DNA from: Theobroma cacao
Lineage: Eukaryota > Streptophyta > Magnoliopsida > Malvales > Malvaceae
Assembly: GCF_000208745.1 (NCBI RefSeq)
Contig: NC_030851.1
Location: forward strand, 9,349,356 to 9,413,355
DNA: 64,000 nucleotides
Direction: 5' to 3'
Both the position numbers and the translations under genes were made by a program. The notes under the pieces were generated by a model, which saw only the letters and a program-made list of their open reading frames with translations, ran no database searches and was not told the DNA's origin. This document shows, in pieces, positions 34,310 to 47,335 of the stretch (within the stretch, counting starts at the first letter, position 1; each line of letters starts with the position of its first letter).

Positions 34310-37302
34310 TGTCATGACCCGGTACTCTCATCGAGCCCATGACAACCGTCGCAATATTCCGATAGACATTCATTACCCAGAATGCCAACCGAAACCCCGC
34401 AAGGCTTTAATATAAGTTTTCGCACCTCCCCTGTGAGCAACAGTTGTTAAGTATCATGTTTTGAGAGACTATAAACTATTTCCAAATAAAAACAATAGAT
34501 AAATAATTTTTTGCTCACAGGGGCATTTTGGTCATTTTTTCTCGAAAGTCTCGAAACCAGCTAAAAATATAGTATGTGAGTGGAAAACACATATTTCATA
34601 ATCAAAAATAAGTTTAGATATCTAAAACATTCATTTAAAGTGAAATTATAACTATTTGAATATAATATAAATATTCAATAAAATATTCTATTTTCTTATA
34701 AAACAATATTTATAGAGTTACCGGTAAATAATTTTTGTAGCGTAAAAGCTAAATAAATTCATACATACTGTAATACAGATAACCAAAGTATAAAATTTAA
34801 TTTACAGTGACACGTGGGTCCACGAACGACCAAAAGTATCAAAAGCGGTAAACTTACAATTTTTGAGGATTTAAGTCCAACTGTAGCTCTCAACGAAATG
34901 AGCTATCTACCGACTATCCTGAGCCTGAAATGGGTGGAAAGGAGGGTGGTGAGATTATATAATCGCAGTGAGTAAACAAATACCATCTAAAATATCTAAA
35001 GTTGAGTAAATGGAGACAGATAAAATAGTTTAACATACTGTAATTCATCACCTTTTAACTCATTTCAACCAAATAAAATCAATTCATATAAATCAAGTAA
35101 TCAACATGGCTTATGAATTTCTTAAAACTTTGGCTCGTGGCAAAATTATTCTCATACTCAGTTATTAGGGATACCTTGATCGAGGGCTATCCCAACCGAA
35201 TTTGCCAAGGCTGATAAAAAGTTATGTACGCATAAATCATGTTTTTACTTTGAAAACATAGTTATTCCTTGGCGTTGACTGAGTTCACCCTCACGTGGTG
35301 GTTTGGCGTGAAGTGAACTCTAAAGTGTTAACCTCAAGAGTTATCCATCCGCGCCTCTCATACTGAGGTATGAATATAATAGGGTTACCGTGCCCCTTCT
35401 AATAGGCTGATCCACGGAACCCGTCCACTGCAGCGACTAATCAATAACCCACCAATTCAATAAAATTCAACAGCATGACATGGCAATTTTATCATTATCT
35501 AGCCTATCAAGGCAAACAATAGTTTATACATTTTCAACACAAATACTAATACAACCATTCATGCCAATATTATCATAAGCCATTCAATTCAAACCATGAT
35601 TTATAATATAGCAATTAGTCTCCAATTACTCCATTTTCAAAACCATCTTTCAATTTTAAGACAATTTTATAAAATCATTTCATTTAAACACATTTTGTTT
35701 ATAAAACATAAAGATTTACTATTTAAACTTATTTTTCATAGAATCACAAAATCGGATAAATACCACTTTAGATAATTAAGACGATAGTAAAGTTACTCAC
35801 TATTTCGGGAGTCGAATTCTGAGTACTCCGATTCTTGATCCTCGGGTACTATCTCTTTACTTTTGCCAGAATGCTCACCACCTAGACATAATGCACAATA
35901 AGCCATTTACTACATTTGTGCTAAATTGTTGTAAAACCAATTCAGGCTCTATACTAATGCATGAAATGGGATGTGAAATACTCGGGTAACTATCTAAATA
36001 CGGTGTTCAATATAAATTCAATTATGTACCTAAATAAAACGATATTGGCCTAATTCGATCTATCACCCGTTTAATTGGCCAATACGTCCAATTCAACTCC
36101 AAATAATTTCATTTTTCTCCCAATACTCCAAATCATCAAACATAAATTAAATAACTTGAAATATGGCAAAATCATCCTCACATTTTCTCTTGGAAAATTC
36201 GACCATGGTGGGTGCATCAACACTATGATTTTTTCTACTTGATTCTCACACCATAAATCACTAATTCCTAACCAAATCACTTGAAATAAAATCAAAATCA
36301 TCCTCAATATTCCACATGGAGAATTCAGCCAATGATGGGTGATGGAAGAACATGAATTTTTCTTGCTTGATTTTCATGCTACACATCACCAATCAACTAA
36401 AAACACTAAAATACATTGAAATCTAACCAAATCAAGCATCAAAATCTCTCTCTAAGTGTTCAGCCAGCAAGATACCCATCATGAAATCATGTGATTCAAC
36501 CATGAAAAATGCAAAAGAATGTATGGGAAAGGTAGATCACAAGTCAAAATCAAGAAATTTTACCTTTAATTGCTTGATTACTTGAAATCCACCAATTTTC
36601 TCTTGAATTTTCACCCTAGGGTTCTTGTTCTTTCTTTTTCTTCCTTTGTTCTTGCTTTGGCTGGCCATATGAAGAGAAATGGGCTGATTTTGTGTTGATT
36701 TTTAAGCCAAATAATAAATGGATGAAAATTTGACACATGTCACCATTCCATTGGTCCATGTGTCATACTTACCCATTAAGCAATCTCTCTCCACCACTTA
36801 AATTTTCTCAATTATCCATGATAATATTGGGTAAAATCCATGTACTGGACAAGTGTTGGGTGGTGTAAAATTACAATTTTGCCCTTGAGTGGTAAAATGA
36901 CTATTTTGCCCTATGATCAGAAAAATGTCGAAATTAAAATTTTTCACTTCTCAAAATCAAATTATGTTCTAAATAGTCAATCTTAATCAAAAACTTCTTC
37001 CAACATTCCAATTTTAACCTCAGGTGGCAAAATGACTATTTTACCCTCAAGTCATGAAAATTCCAATTTGACTCCAAATCGGTCCTCGAACTCTAAATCA
37101 CCATTTTAAGTCATTCTGGGGTTTTAAAATTTTCAATTTCATCTTAAAATCTCTATTTGGACTAGTTTGAGGCTTAAATCAACTTAGTTGTACCATTTGG
37201 TACAATACCGTTCTTTAACGATTTTCGAGGTACCTAAGTAAGCAAACATGCATTCTTATATAAGAATGACATAATAAACATATTTTAGAGCCGGGCTTAA
37301 TA
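34310..37302. mobile_element. Solo LTR (family 1, copy A), 2,993 bp, inserted in the copia integrase
   Basis: Flanked by TAGCT (34305-34309 and 37303-37307; the match extends one base to ATAGCT). Removing the insert restores the copia integrase reading across the junction (PKVF, stop, IEAINMACY). Starts TGTCATGACCC and ends GGGCTTAATA. No coding region is visible in 3 kb. Copy B (61851 onward) matches its first two-thirds and copy C (1-556) its end. A target duplication around one non-coding LTR-like unit is the signature of a solo LTR; a Ty3/gypsy origin is likely but not shown. Confidence 0.8.
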
Positions 37303-39123
37303 TAGCTTCTATCTAAAATACTTTGGGTAGGCCAATATTAGAGAGCATGCATCTTGCTGTCTCTAGAAGTGTTCTCTTCATCCACTCCACAACATCATTT
37401 TTGTTGTGATGTTTTAACGATAATGCGATGTCTAACGATTCCCCCATTCTTGTAGAACAGATTAAACACACCCTTGCAAAATTTCAAACCATTGTTTGTT
37501 CAAAAGCTCTCGATCCTTTTCTTAGTCTACTTCTCGATCAATGTTGTCCAATGCAAAAAGATGGTTAACACTTCACTTTTAACCTTCAGAAAATACGTCC
37601 ACACTTTTCTTGAAAAAACATCTATAAAGTTCTACATGTATAATGATGCACCTTGCGATGCCACTAGAGAAGGATCCCACAAATCTAAATGGTTATAGTT
37701 TACTATACTCTTGGTTCGATGAGTTGTAGTGCTAAATTTCACTCTATATTGCTCATAAAATTCTAGCTTCCCAATCTTTTGAGTATACAGCAAACTATGC
37801 TTAGTTTTTTCATCCATCTTTCGCTCATATGACCCCTATCTCATATGCCATAAATGTGATACTTTATCATCAGGATCATTGGACAAGACTACAAAAATAG
37901 TTTTGATGACTATGTTTCCCATTAAACAATAAAGGTCACCAGATAACTTATCCTTCATGATAGTTAAGGCTCTTTTAGATACCTTTAAGACACTATCTTC
38001 GCCATTATATTTGTAGCCCCTCCTATCTAACAAACTTAAGGATATCAAATTCTTTTTCATGTCAAGGACATGTTTCACCTTAAGTGTCCTTACCATACCA
38101 TCAAAATTCTTGATCCGAATTATGCCCATCTCAACAATTGAGAGAGAGAAATCATCTCCTAATTGTACAGTGCCTATATCAATAGATTGATAAGTTGTAA
38201 ACCAATCACGCCTAGGATAAATGTGGAAGCAACAAGTAAAATCCAAGATTCATGTATCCATTAGGTTATTGTTGGTTAGTGTAAAAACACTGTCAGCTTC
38301 CTTAAAAGTATCAAAGTCATCTCCAACCACATTTGCAGTACTCTCAAACTTGTTGATGTTTTCATCATCCTTGAATTTGGTACAATCTTGACAAAAGTGA
38401 CATTTCTTATCACAATTCCAACAAGTTTTCCCTTGTGCTTTAGATTTACTTTTTAGGTCTAGACCATTCTCTTTATCTTTTTCTCTATTCATAGGCCTTT
38501 TGCTTGATTTTTATTCTAGATACTACCAACTTTCTTCTTCAATTCATTAGAATTTAAATATGCCCTTACATCCTCTAATGTGAGAGTATCTCAGCCATAT
38601 AACATGGTATCCACAAAATTTTCGTACAAAGGAGGCAAAGAACAGAGAAGAATTAGGGCTAGGTCTTAATCCTCAATTTTAACATTGATATTCTTTAAAT
38701 GAAGAATAATTTTGTTAAATTCATCAATATGGATTTTAACAGACATACCTTCACACATCTTAAGAGTATAATTGTTGCTTCATATAAAACGATTTGTTAG
38801 GGATTTGGATTTATGAATACTCTCGAGTTTAAGCCACATTACGACAGTGGATTCTTCATTCGTGACTTCTCTTAGCACCTCAACAGATAAAGCTAGAGGA
38901 ATAACATTATATGCTTTTTTCATAAGGTCATCTTTCTCACCATTAGATAAATTCAAGGGGAAATGGTTTTTTTCCTTCAGTCCTTCAACAGTCCTTGTTG
39001 CACTAGCAATGTGCTCATCTTAACACGTCACATGGTAAAATCATTTCTCGCATTAAACTTTTCAGTCTCATACTTAGTCTACGAAGTTAGCATAGTGAGA
39101 TTTAGATTGACTTAAGACCTTAA

Positions 39124-39136
39124 GGCTTTGATACCA
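39124..39136 (-). other. Primer-binding site of the minus-strand copia relic
   Basis: The minus strand reads TGGTATCAAAGCC, three bases inside the LTR. It is one base different from the standard initiator tRNA-Met complement. Confidence 0.85.
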
Positions 39137-39139
39137 GTT

Positions 39140-39565
39140 TGTTGTGGAAATTATGGAATTATTTTTAAAGAGTTGTCCCAGATCTTACCCAATTAATAGA
39201 ATAAAGAAAGAAAGAAATCAAGCACACCCACAAGAACACAAGAATTTATGTGGTTTAGTCTTTTGATAACCTACGTCCACGGGTATAGCAACAAAGAAAG
39301 ATCCATTAAGAGAAAAATCAGGAGATTACAAGAATAATCTTAAACTTACAACCCTTATCCCATATACACTCAATTCACTCTCTCTAAATCTAAGTGATGA
39401 TTATTCTTTAACTCTATAGGATGCCAAGTACAATAATCTTATCGTAATACAATTAAGATATGCTAGTCTAGTCTAACTAGATTTAAAGACTATCTTAATA
39501 AGGTATATTAGTTTAATTAAAATTAAACCATCATAATCAAACTACAATTCAAGACTATCTTAACA
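39140..39565 (-). repeat. 5' LTR of the minus-strand copia relic (426 bp)
   Basis: On the minus strand it runs from TGTTAAGATAGTC to CCACAACA, directly ahead of the primer site. The partner 3' LTR is not in the window, because the element is truncated near 33680. The TG...CA ends and the adjoining primer site support the call. Confidence 0.8.
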
Positions 39566-39569
39566 ATGA

Positions 39570-41625
39570 GAAATCAAGAGTAGTTGGTTTTGGACCATCT
39601 GAGATGGAGGAGCAAGAACAGAATGTTAAGGGGAATGATGATGGGAATGACATTAAAAATGATATGATTATTATTGGTGGAGAAAAGCTAAATAAAGAAG
39701 TTAGCGAGGAATCCGCTAGATAGATAAAACATGGGAGGTATGTTCTTTACTAGGTATTCTTTTTTGAAATTGAAAGAAGTCGGGTGCTTTAAAAGCTACA
39801 AATGACGAAAGAAGATTATGTTAGAAATAGGGGATAAAGCCTAGGTTTAGAGTAAACCATGTAATTACATTAACTTACATGTTAGACAAACTCAGATGAT
39901 TGAATTATTGCTTTAGAATGTATGTGGAATAGGAAAACAATGAAGAAAACAAGCAATTCAAAGGCTAATTTCTAATCAAAATCCAAATGGCATTATCACA
40001 CTGTGGGTAGAATCCTTTTTCACCCTTGAATCATTCATCGTTGATTAGTGATATATCCTTCTTCAAGATAAGATCAACGCCTTTGATTTACCATGTACCT
40101 TTGTGAATGTTTATTCCCCAAATAATGCAATCAAAAGAAATTTTTTATGGGATGACTTGATCAAACTCAAAAATTCCTCCATAATACATGGTGCATCGAT
40201 GGTGATTTCAAAATTGTTGAAGCCTCTAAGGAGAAATTGGGTTTATCATATGATTATGCTATCATGATCTCTTTGTCATATTTCACTGACAATGTGGAGT
40301 TAGTTGGTTACCCACTTGTTGGCGAGAATTTCACATGGTCAAGCAATAGAGAAAATCCTTCAATGAGTAGACTTGATCACTTTTTCATAAGCAATAGTAT
40401 ATTAATACAAGTCATAACATCTACCAGAAAGTCTTTTAGAAATCATTATTCGATCATAATCCAATTTGCCTAGCTATTGATAAGAAAAATTAAGGCCCTA
40501 AGCTTTTTTGGCTTTTCACGCATTACTTTTATAATCCTTAGTTTTTGCAACTGATCGAAGATTCATGGTAGGCTATATCAATTGATTCTACCATATCATT
40601 AGGTATCTTGAATAGGTTAAAGGCTCTTAAAAGTCAAGTTAAAAGATGGCAGCAAGTGCAATATGCCAAGGACACATGTAAAATTATCTTTGTTGAAAAA
40701 GAAATTAACAAGCTTAAAATGGCAACCAACGTTAATGATCTTTCTTAAGTGTATGAAGGCAATCTTAGGAAAATTAGAACATGGCTATGGTCACTTTACA
40801 GAAGGAAAAATGACTTTGGATGCAAAAATCTAGTATCAACTAGTTACGTAAATTTGATGACCATAACACAAGGTTCTTTCACTTGATGGCTTTCAACAAA
40901 AGATGAAGGAATCATATTGACTACATACAAGTGAATGAAACTAGTATATGCAGTCCAAGGGACAGCAAGAATTAGTTAAGCACTTTAAAGAGCATTACAT
41001 CAAGTGCTTGACCATAAGGATGAAAGAATTCAATTGCCCATTAAAAAAATTAGTGATGAAGAAAGCACAATCCTTAACTCACCTTTCATAGAGGAGGAGA
41101 CATGGCTCGCCATTCAAAGCTATGATATGGAAACAAATCCCTTGGACTAGATGACTTTAATATGGTTTTCTTTAAAAACCAGTAGTCTAATGATGTAATG
41201 AGCTTTATGTGGGACTTCTATTCTACTGGTATTATTATTCAAAACATCAATGTCTCTTTCATAACATTGATATTATGATGTAAAGGCCCCTCCTATCTTG
41301 TGCAATACAAACCAATTAGTCTAGTGAGATGCATATACAAAATCCTTGCCAAGATATTAGATAATAGATTGAAATTGGTGATAAGTTCAGTGATTGACAA
41401 CAACCACCAATTCACCTTCATCAAATGAGGGCAAATTCTAGACTATTCACTCATCGTGGATGAGCTTATCGATTTTTGGTGAAAAAACTCTTCAAGCAGT
41501 CTTCTTCTCAAAGTTAGTTTTAATAAAGCCTTTGACAATATTGATTGGTGTTTCTTGAATCATATTATAAGGCTCATGGGGTTTAACATCTAATGGTGAG
41601 ATTGAATTTATCATTGGTGCTTCTA
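39570..41625 (+). pseudogene. L1-like LINE relic: endonuclease and reverse transcriptase
   Basis: Plus-strand fragments give LINE landmarks in order. The start is LLLWNVCGIG (about 39905), the endonuclease motif NVYSPNNAIKRNFLWDDL follows (about 40105-40160), and 40237-40473 is an open stretch with VGENFTWSSNREN and SMSRLDHFFISN, typical of the endonuclease end. The RT has FITLI, then YKPISLVRCIYKILAKILDN (41305-41360), QILDYSLIVDEL and FNKAFDNIDW-like sequence (41515-41545). It stops near 41610, before the YADD motif. Full of stops and frameshifts; no poly-A end seen because the 3' part is missing. Confidence 0.82.
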
Positions 41626-41626
41626 C

Positions 41627-41940
41627 TCAAAAGGGTTGCATAACAAAATCCTCATCGAGGTCATTCACCTCTAGTGTGGTATCTACGAAACATTTGATAT
41701 AAGCCCTTAAACTTTCATTAGATTGCCATTTCAAAATTGTAAAGCTAATTGATATATTAGTTTGCTTCGTGCTGATGAGCAAATTTGCCAAAAATGCTCT
41801 ACTCAGTTGTTTAAAGTTAGAATTAGGTGCCAAGAAATAAAACCATGATTTGGCGAGCCCTTTGAGGGTAATGGTGAAAACAGTATACATCATAGTGTTT
41901 GTGGTAGCATGGAAATTAAACATTGTCTAAAAGTGTAGTA
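41627..41940 (-). pseudogene. Ty3/gypsy gag fragment
   Basis: A 98-codon open stretch with TITLKGLAKSWFYFLAP, FKQLSRAFLANLL and LKWQSNESLRAYIKCF. This is the pattern of the plant retrotransposon gag domain (PF03732 type): a shared 'LKG-A--WF--L' block, 'F--L-R-F', then 'Q---ESLR-Y---F'. Nothing of the rest of a gypsy element is next to it. It abuts the 3' end of the LINE relic. Confidence 0.75.
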
Positions 41941-42447
41941 CATCATCTTGGGGGTTTTATCTCTTCAATATTAAACTTTTAAATTTTATCTCTTAAAATA
42001 ATAAATAATAGCATAAAAATAACATAATATTTGAATACTAATTATTTAAATATTAAAATATGTGAAATTACAAAGTATTTATTTTTATTAAATTAGTTAG
42101 GTTTTAAAGAATTAAATTAGTTAATTTAAATTATTTTATAAATAAATTTGTTAAATAGTTAATTTAAATAACTAATAATTTAAGTAGTTTAAAATAGTTA
42201 ATCAAGTAATATTAATCACACATTTACATAACCAATTTTCATTTCTAATTAATTCATATGATTTTTATTTTAAAATTTATATTTGATTTATTAGTTATAC
42301 ATTTAATAGTTTTTTATTTTATTCAACAAATAAAATTAATTTTTTGGCACATAAAACTCCACTTTTTCTTCTTCTTCTTCTTCTTTCTTTCGTTTTTTTT
42401 TTTCTCTCTTTCCTTCTTGCACCTATCATCGGATTTAGCAGTAGATT
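41941..42447. other. AT-rich spacer with a pyrimidine tract, no gene
   Basis: A very AT-rich stretch followed by a T/C tract (42360-42415). The two overlapping 64- and 82-codon ORFs here are composition artefacts (Phe/Leu/Ser). Confidence 0.55.
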
Positions 42448-42714
42448 TGTGAAAAGGTTAAAATTTCAGAATGAAATATCTAATTGTTCACTCTTAGTCA
42501 CCTCAAAGCTATACAAGGCTTATATACAAGTTCTGCTAATAAGCATTCTATTGATATATACAAGTTCTGTTGATAAACATTTTCAAATATAAATAAGCTA
42601 AAGTTAAATATGAAGCTATCCATCTTATCTAGATTATGTCACTTATCTAGGACAATGACTTATCTAGATTATGTACAAGATTTCCTTCAATCAATAGAAA
42701 CATAATCTTTAACA
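42448..42714 (-). repeat. 3' LTR of the 5.2-kb copia element
   Basis: Plus-strand ends are TGTGAAAAGG and CTTTAACA. It aligns without large gaps to 47336-47602. The minus strand just ahead of it reads TTGAGGGGGG (42715-42724), a polypurine tract. Confidence 0.93.
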
Positions 42715-45659
42715 CCCCCCTCAAGTGGAGCATGGATGCCAATGATGCTCAACTTGCTCAATAAACCATAGAATTGTGCTAGTGGAAAAGCTTTAGTGAA
42801 TAAGTCTACATCTTGGTTGATAGTACAAATGTGTTGAGGTAATATGACCTTCTGTTGAACTTTATCTCTTGTGAAGTGACAATCAATCTTTATGTGCTTT
42901 GTCCTTTCATGAAATGTTGGATTCTTACAAATGTGCAAAGTTGATTGATTGTCACAAAATAAGTCAACAGCTTTGGTACGATGAATTCCGAAGTCTCTTA
43001 ACAAAACAAGCAACCAAATAACTTCACAAGTACCAGCTACCATAGCTCTATACTCTGCCTTCGTGGAGCTCCTTACAACCATAGCTTGTTTTTTAAATCT
43101 CCAACTAATAAGTGAGTCTCCAAGAAGCACTCCAAAGCCTATCACTAATCTCCTAGTATCTCTACAACTTGCCCAATCACTATCTATGAATGCTATCAAG
43201 TGTAAGGCAGATTTGGATGAAAATAAAATGCCTTGTCCTAAGGCATTCTTTAAGTATTTAAGAACCTTGTACGCAACTTGCATATGACCAATAGTTGGCT
43301 TATCCATAAATTGTGACAATACTTGTACGGAGTAAGTAATGTCAGGTCTGGTGAAGGTAAGATAGATTAGTTTGCCAACAAGCTGCCTGTATTGTGTACA
43401 ATCCGTCAAGACTAAATTACCATCATTTTTAACTAACTTATGGTTGTAATCAATAGGTGTTGAGACTGGTTTTGCATCAAGGAGTCTATAGTCATGTAGT
43501 AAATCAAGTGTATACTTTCTCTGGCACACAATAGTTCTAGCATCTGATCTGGCAACTTTTAAGCCAAGGAAGTATTTAAGACTTCATAAGTCTTTTAGCT
43601 TAAACTTACTTTGTAGGAAAAATTTCACAGCATCAGCTAAATTCACTGAAGAACTAGTTATCAAAATATCATCAACATATACTAAGAGAGCTAAGAACTC
43701 ACCATGATCTGTTGCTTTGGTAAACAAAGCATAGTCTGACCTTGACTGTTGAAAACCATATTGAAGCATAACCTCAGTAAATTTGCAATTCAACTGCCAA
43801 GAAGCCTATTTCAGTCCATATAAAGATTTATTTAATATGCAAACCAGTTTAGAGTTTTTAGGATATTCCCCTTGAGGTTTATACCTTTGTGGAATGTCCA
43901 TGTATACAATCTCACCTAAATCTCCATTCAGAAAAGCATTATTAATGTCTAACTGAGATAAATGCCATTGTCGAATTACAGTTATGGCCAAGAGTGTTCT
44001 CATTGTAGTCTGCTTTGCAACAAGACTGAAAGTCTCATTAAAGTCAAATCCCTTCTTTTGACTATACCCTTTAACAACCAATCTTGCTTTGTATCTTTCT
44101 ACAGTACCATCATCATGTAATTTTATCTTATAAACCCATTTACAACCAATAATGTGAGCACCAGTAGGTCAAGGTACTAGAGACCATGTCCCATTATCTT
44201 CTAAGGCCTTAAGGTCTTCCTTCACAGCAATCTGTCTTTGAGAATGTTGATTAGCCTGATGAAAGGTTTTAGATTCAAGAATATGAGTGAAAGATGTGGT
44301 GAAGGCTTTATGTGGTTGAGAAAGCTTGTTAGTGGAAAGGAATTTGGTAATGGGATGTACTGTCACTGTGTTTGTGTGTGAGGGAAAAGTATGCTGGTAA
44401 GCTTCTAATTATTTAGGTAGTTGTTTTGGTCTTGTGCTTCTGCTTGGTGATGAAGGGTGATTGGAATTTAAAGAAGAAGAAGGATCATCAGAAGGAATAA
44501 TTACTGGTTTCACAGGGGCATTTTGGTCCATATTTTCAAAATGACCAAAAACAATAATTTAGTGATTATCAACAGCTGCACCATTATTAGTAGAGTCTAT
44601 CTATTGAGTTACATGATCAAAATGTATAGGGGAAGTATGATGAACATGTTGATCAGATAAAGATGCATCAAAAGGAGAATGCAAAGAAATGTCATAATCC
44701 ATATTATAGGATATCTCTCAATGAGAAATGGGAAATGGAATATCAGAACCAGGTTTTATTTTTGAAAAGAATTCTATATATTCATGACTATCAAGTGCAG
44801 AATCAACATTTTTGAAAGGAAAAATGTGTTCAAAGAAACTGACATTTCTAGAAACAAAAATGTTATGAGTTTGTAGATCATACAACCTGTAACCTTTGAT
44901 TCCCATAGGGTAGCCTATCATGATGCATTTTCTTGCCCTATGATCAAATTTCTTTCTTTGATGAACAAGTGTTGAAGCAAAACATAAAGATCCAAATACC
45001 CTGAAATGAGATTAATCTAGTTCTTTGTTAAATAACATTTCATAGGGAGATTTATGTTGCAAAACTAAAGAAGGTATTCTGTTTGTAGAATGTGCCGCTA
45101 CTCAAACAGAATCTCCCCAAAATTTTAAAGGCAAAGAAGCTTGAAACACGAGAGATCTAGCAACAGTGAGTAAATGTTGATGCTTTCTTTCTATCACCTC
45201 ATTTTGTTGAGGAGTCTTAACACAGGACATTTGATGTAGTATGTCATAAGAAATGAAAACATCTGTCAAATTGAACTCAATTGTATGCTCTGATATGATT
45301 TGCTTGATTTTAACATTGAATTGTGTATTTATCAGATTGTAAAAGGCAAGAACAATAGTCAAAACATCTGACTTGGCTTTTGTAAGATAAATCCATGTAA
45401 ATTTTGAATAATCATCCACTATAGTTAAAAAATAGTGTTGATTTTTTATAGCAGATACTACAGATGGTCCCCATATATCCATATGTAATAGTTTAAATGG
45501 CATGATAGTGGTTTTAAAATGAATGGGAAACTTTAGTCTTTTCTGCTTTGCTAATGGACAGATTGGACAAAAATTATTTTCAACAATTGAAATAGAAAGA
45601 TAACCTTTTAAATTTGTCTTATGATAGCTAAGGGAGGATGTCCCAATCTCAAATGCCAA
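42715..45659 (-). pseudogene. Copia pol (integrase, RT, RNase H) interrupted by stops but mostly in one frame
   Basis: The open stretches starting at 45659, 44921, 44366, 44081, 43793 and 43529 are all in the same frame. Integrase has LLHMDIWGP with the first Asp, FLTIVDDYSKFTWIY and the Glu-region TPQQNEVIERKHQ. The linker follows ([17 protein letters not shown]). RT has KGYSQKKGFDFNETFS, LDINNAFLNGDL and the catalytic VYVDDILITSS. RNase H has RPDITYSVQVLSQFM, IDSDWASCRDTR, STKAEYRAM and LFCDNQSTLHICKN. Only single stop codons separate the stretches (for example near 43581, 43803 and 44166). The second integrase Asp lies in a changed stretch (IISEHTIEF), so the core is also missing a key residue. 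Confidence 0.9.
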
Positions 45660-47322
45660 ATATCAAACTTTTCGACTACAAAATTACAATTACCAGCAAA
45701 ATTTGAAGAATAATCTAAAAAATTGGTGAAAACTACTCAGAGGCAAATCTGCCAACATATTTCATCACTTGTGTAAGACCAATCTAGATAGAATCATTTG
45801 ACTAAGGCTTTCTTTGCAAAAAAATAAAGTCCAACTTCCATCTTAGCAAGACCAATCATAGTCCATGACTTGATTTCCTGAATTATGCAGTGAAAATCAG
45901 TAAAGATCAAACAATTTTGTTTATTCTCTGTCAATTTACTGACAAATATCAAATTGAATCTAACTGATGGAACATAAAGAACATTCTTTAGTGTCAAGGA
46001 AGATGTTATTTTGACTATTCCTATATAACTCACTAAGGCTCTAGAATTGTTTGGCATTTGCACAAATGCATCATGAACAAGTTATATGATCTGATACACC
46101 AATGTCAATGATCCAAGAATCTGATTTTATGATAGAAGCAATGATTTTTGATGAGTTGTTTATTCTTACATTTTGATCTGTATAACTGACAGAGTTAGAA
46201 ATCATACTTGCAATTATGGAGTTGGCTAATAAAGCTTTTGGTTGTTGGCTGTTTAAGGTAGAGTTATCATCATCAACACTAGTTTCACCATTCTTATTGA
46301 CAGTTGCCATGAGTGTTTGAACTTGATCTTTGATTAATGATAACTAAGACATATTACTAACAGTATCATGTTCACCTTGCTTTGTTTGTGAATGTTGAAC
46401 AACATTGTTGACAAATCTCCTAGGGTTAATTTTACCTTTTGTAAACTTAAAATCAAGGGGAAATCCTATCATTTTAAAACACTTATCTTTTGTGTGGCCA
46501 TTTTTACCACAATGATTGCATGACAAATCATTTTTATTTTTCTTTTTCCCATCAACATAAGTACTTGCCATAGCATATGTTTGAATAAGGGGTTGTGACT
46601 ATATATAGATGTTCCTTTAAGATTCCTCTCTTAAGATCAAATTATAAGCCTCATCAAGTGAAGGAAAAAGCTTGATCATCACAATTTGAGATCTTAAACC
46701 TCCATAACTCTCATTGAGTCCATTTAAAAATTTGAAGACATTGTCTTTTTGACACTATTGAACATATTTTTGAAACACTCTCGATTGCATTTACCACGAG
46801 AACAATGAGGCATTGGCCTAAATTTTCTAAGTTCCTCCCAAACCCCATTAAGTTCTGTAAAATATTCATTAATAGACCATGTGCCTTGTGATATATTTGA
46901 GAGTGAGAATTGTAAATTACATACCCGTGCATCATCTGACTGGGAGAATCTTTTGTTTTTTAATGTGTCTCAAATTTTTGATGCAGACTTCATGTAAAAG
47001 ATTATCGAAGCAATGAGAGGGAAAATAGATTCTAGCAACCAGGCAATAATCAAATTGTTGCATCTTGTCCGTGACACATATGAATCATCATCTTTAGCTG
47101 GTTTGGTATGGTACCATCAATAAATCAAATTTATTCCTGATGGATAAAGCCAATTGAAAGGATCGACTCCAAGGAACATAATTGGTTGAAGTTAGTTTTG
47201 GATTTATCATTACCGATCCATGACGATCGGAGTGATGAAGAAAGTAAGGTGACAATGGGTCTATAAAAGGTGAGTTTACTAATTTTGAAATAGAAATTTT
47301 TTCCATCTTTGAGATAGAGGAA
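45660..47322 (-). pseudogene. Copia gag and protease region (broken)
   Basis: In the minus direction: the gag start with MINPKLTSTNYVPWSRSFQL (about 47213-47154), a zinc knuckle CNHCGKNGHTKDKC (about 46520-46480, CX2CX4HX4C), and the protease region with SWIIDIGVSDHITCS at 46071-46130, where the catalytic DSGAS-type motif has become DIGVS. Next are VLYVPSVRFNLIFVSKL (45960-45910) and the start of GAG-pre-integrase. Two frame changes lie between 46310 and 45659. The loss of the catalytic Ser/Gly context fits a dead element. Confidence 0.85.
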
Positions 47323-47335
47323 GGCTCTAATACCA
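47323..47335 (-). other. Primer-binding site of the 5.2-kb copia element
   Basis: The minus strand reads TGGTATTAGAGCC directly after the 5' LTR, a near-perfect complement of initiator tRNA-Met. Confidence 0.9.

Larger units (their letters stand above)
33680..39136 (-). pseudogene. Ty1/copia relic: gag to integrase linker, split by a solo LTR
   Basis: In the minus direction from 39120: gag remnants, then a zinc knuckle (CWNCDKKCHFCQDC, about 38390-38430, CX2CX4HX4C). A protease region follows with YPRRDWFTTYQSIDIG, VKHVLDMKKNLISLSLLD and LKVSKRALTIMK (38246-37840). Next come GAG-pre-integrase and the integrase start (GKLEFYEQYRVKF, then YNHLDLWDP with the first Asp), and integrase to GLPKVF at 37330. 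After the 34310-37302 insertion it resumes with EAINMACYLLNRSPL and VFGCLIYVHVSNGKLEPR. It fades near 33680, before RT. Repeated stops and frameshifts. The wording is that of the TNT1-94-type copia group (family knowledge). Confidence 0.85.
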
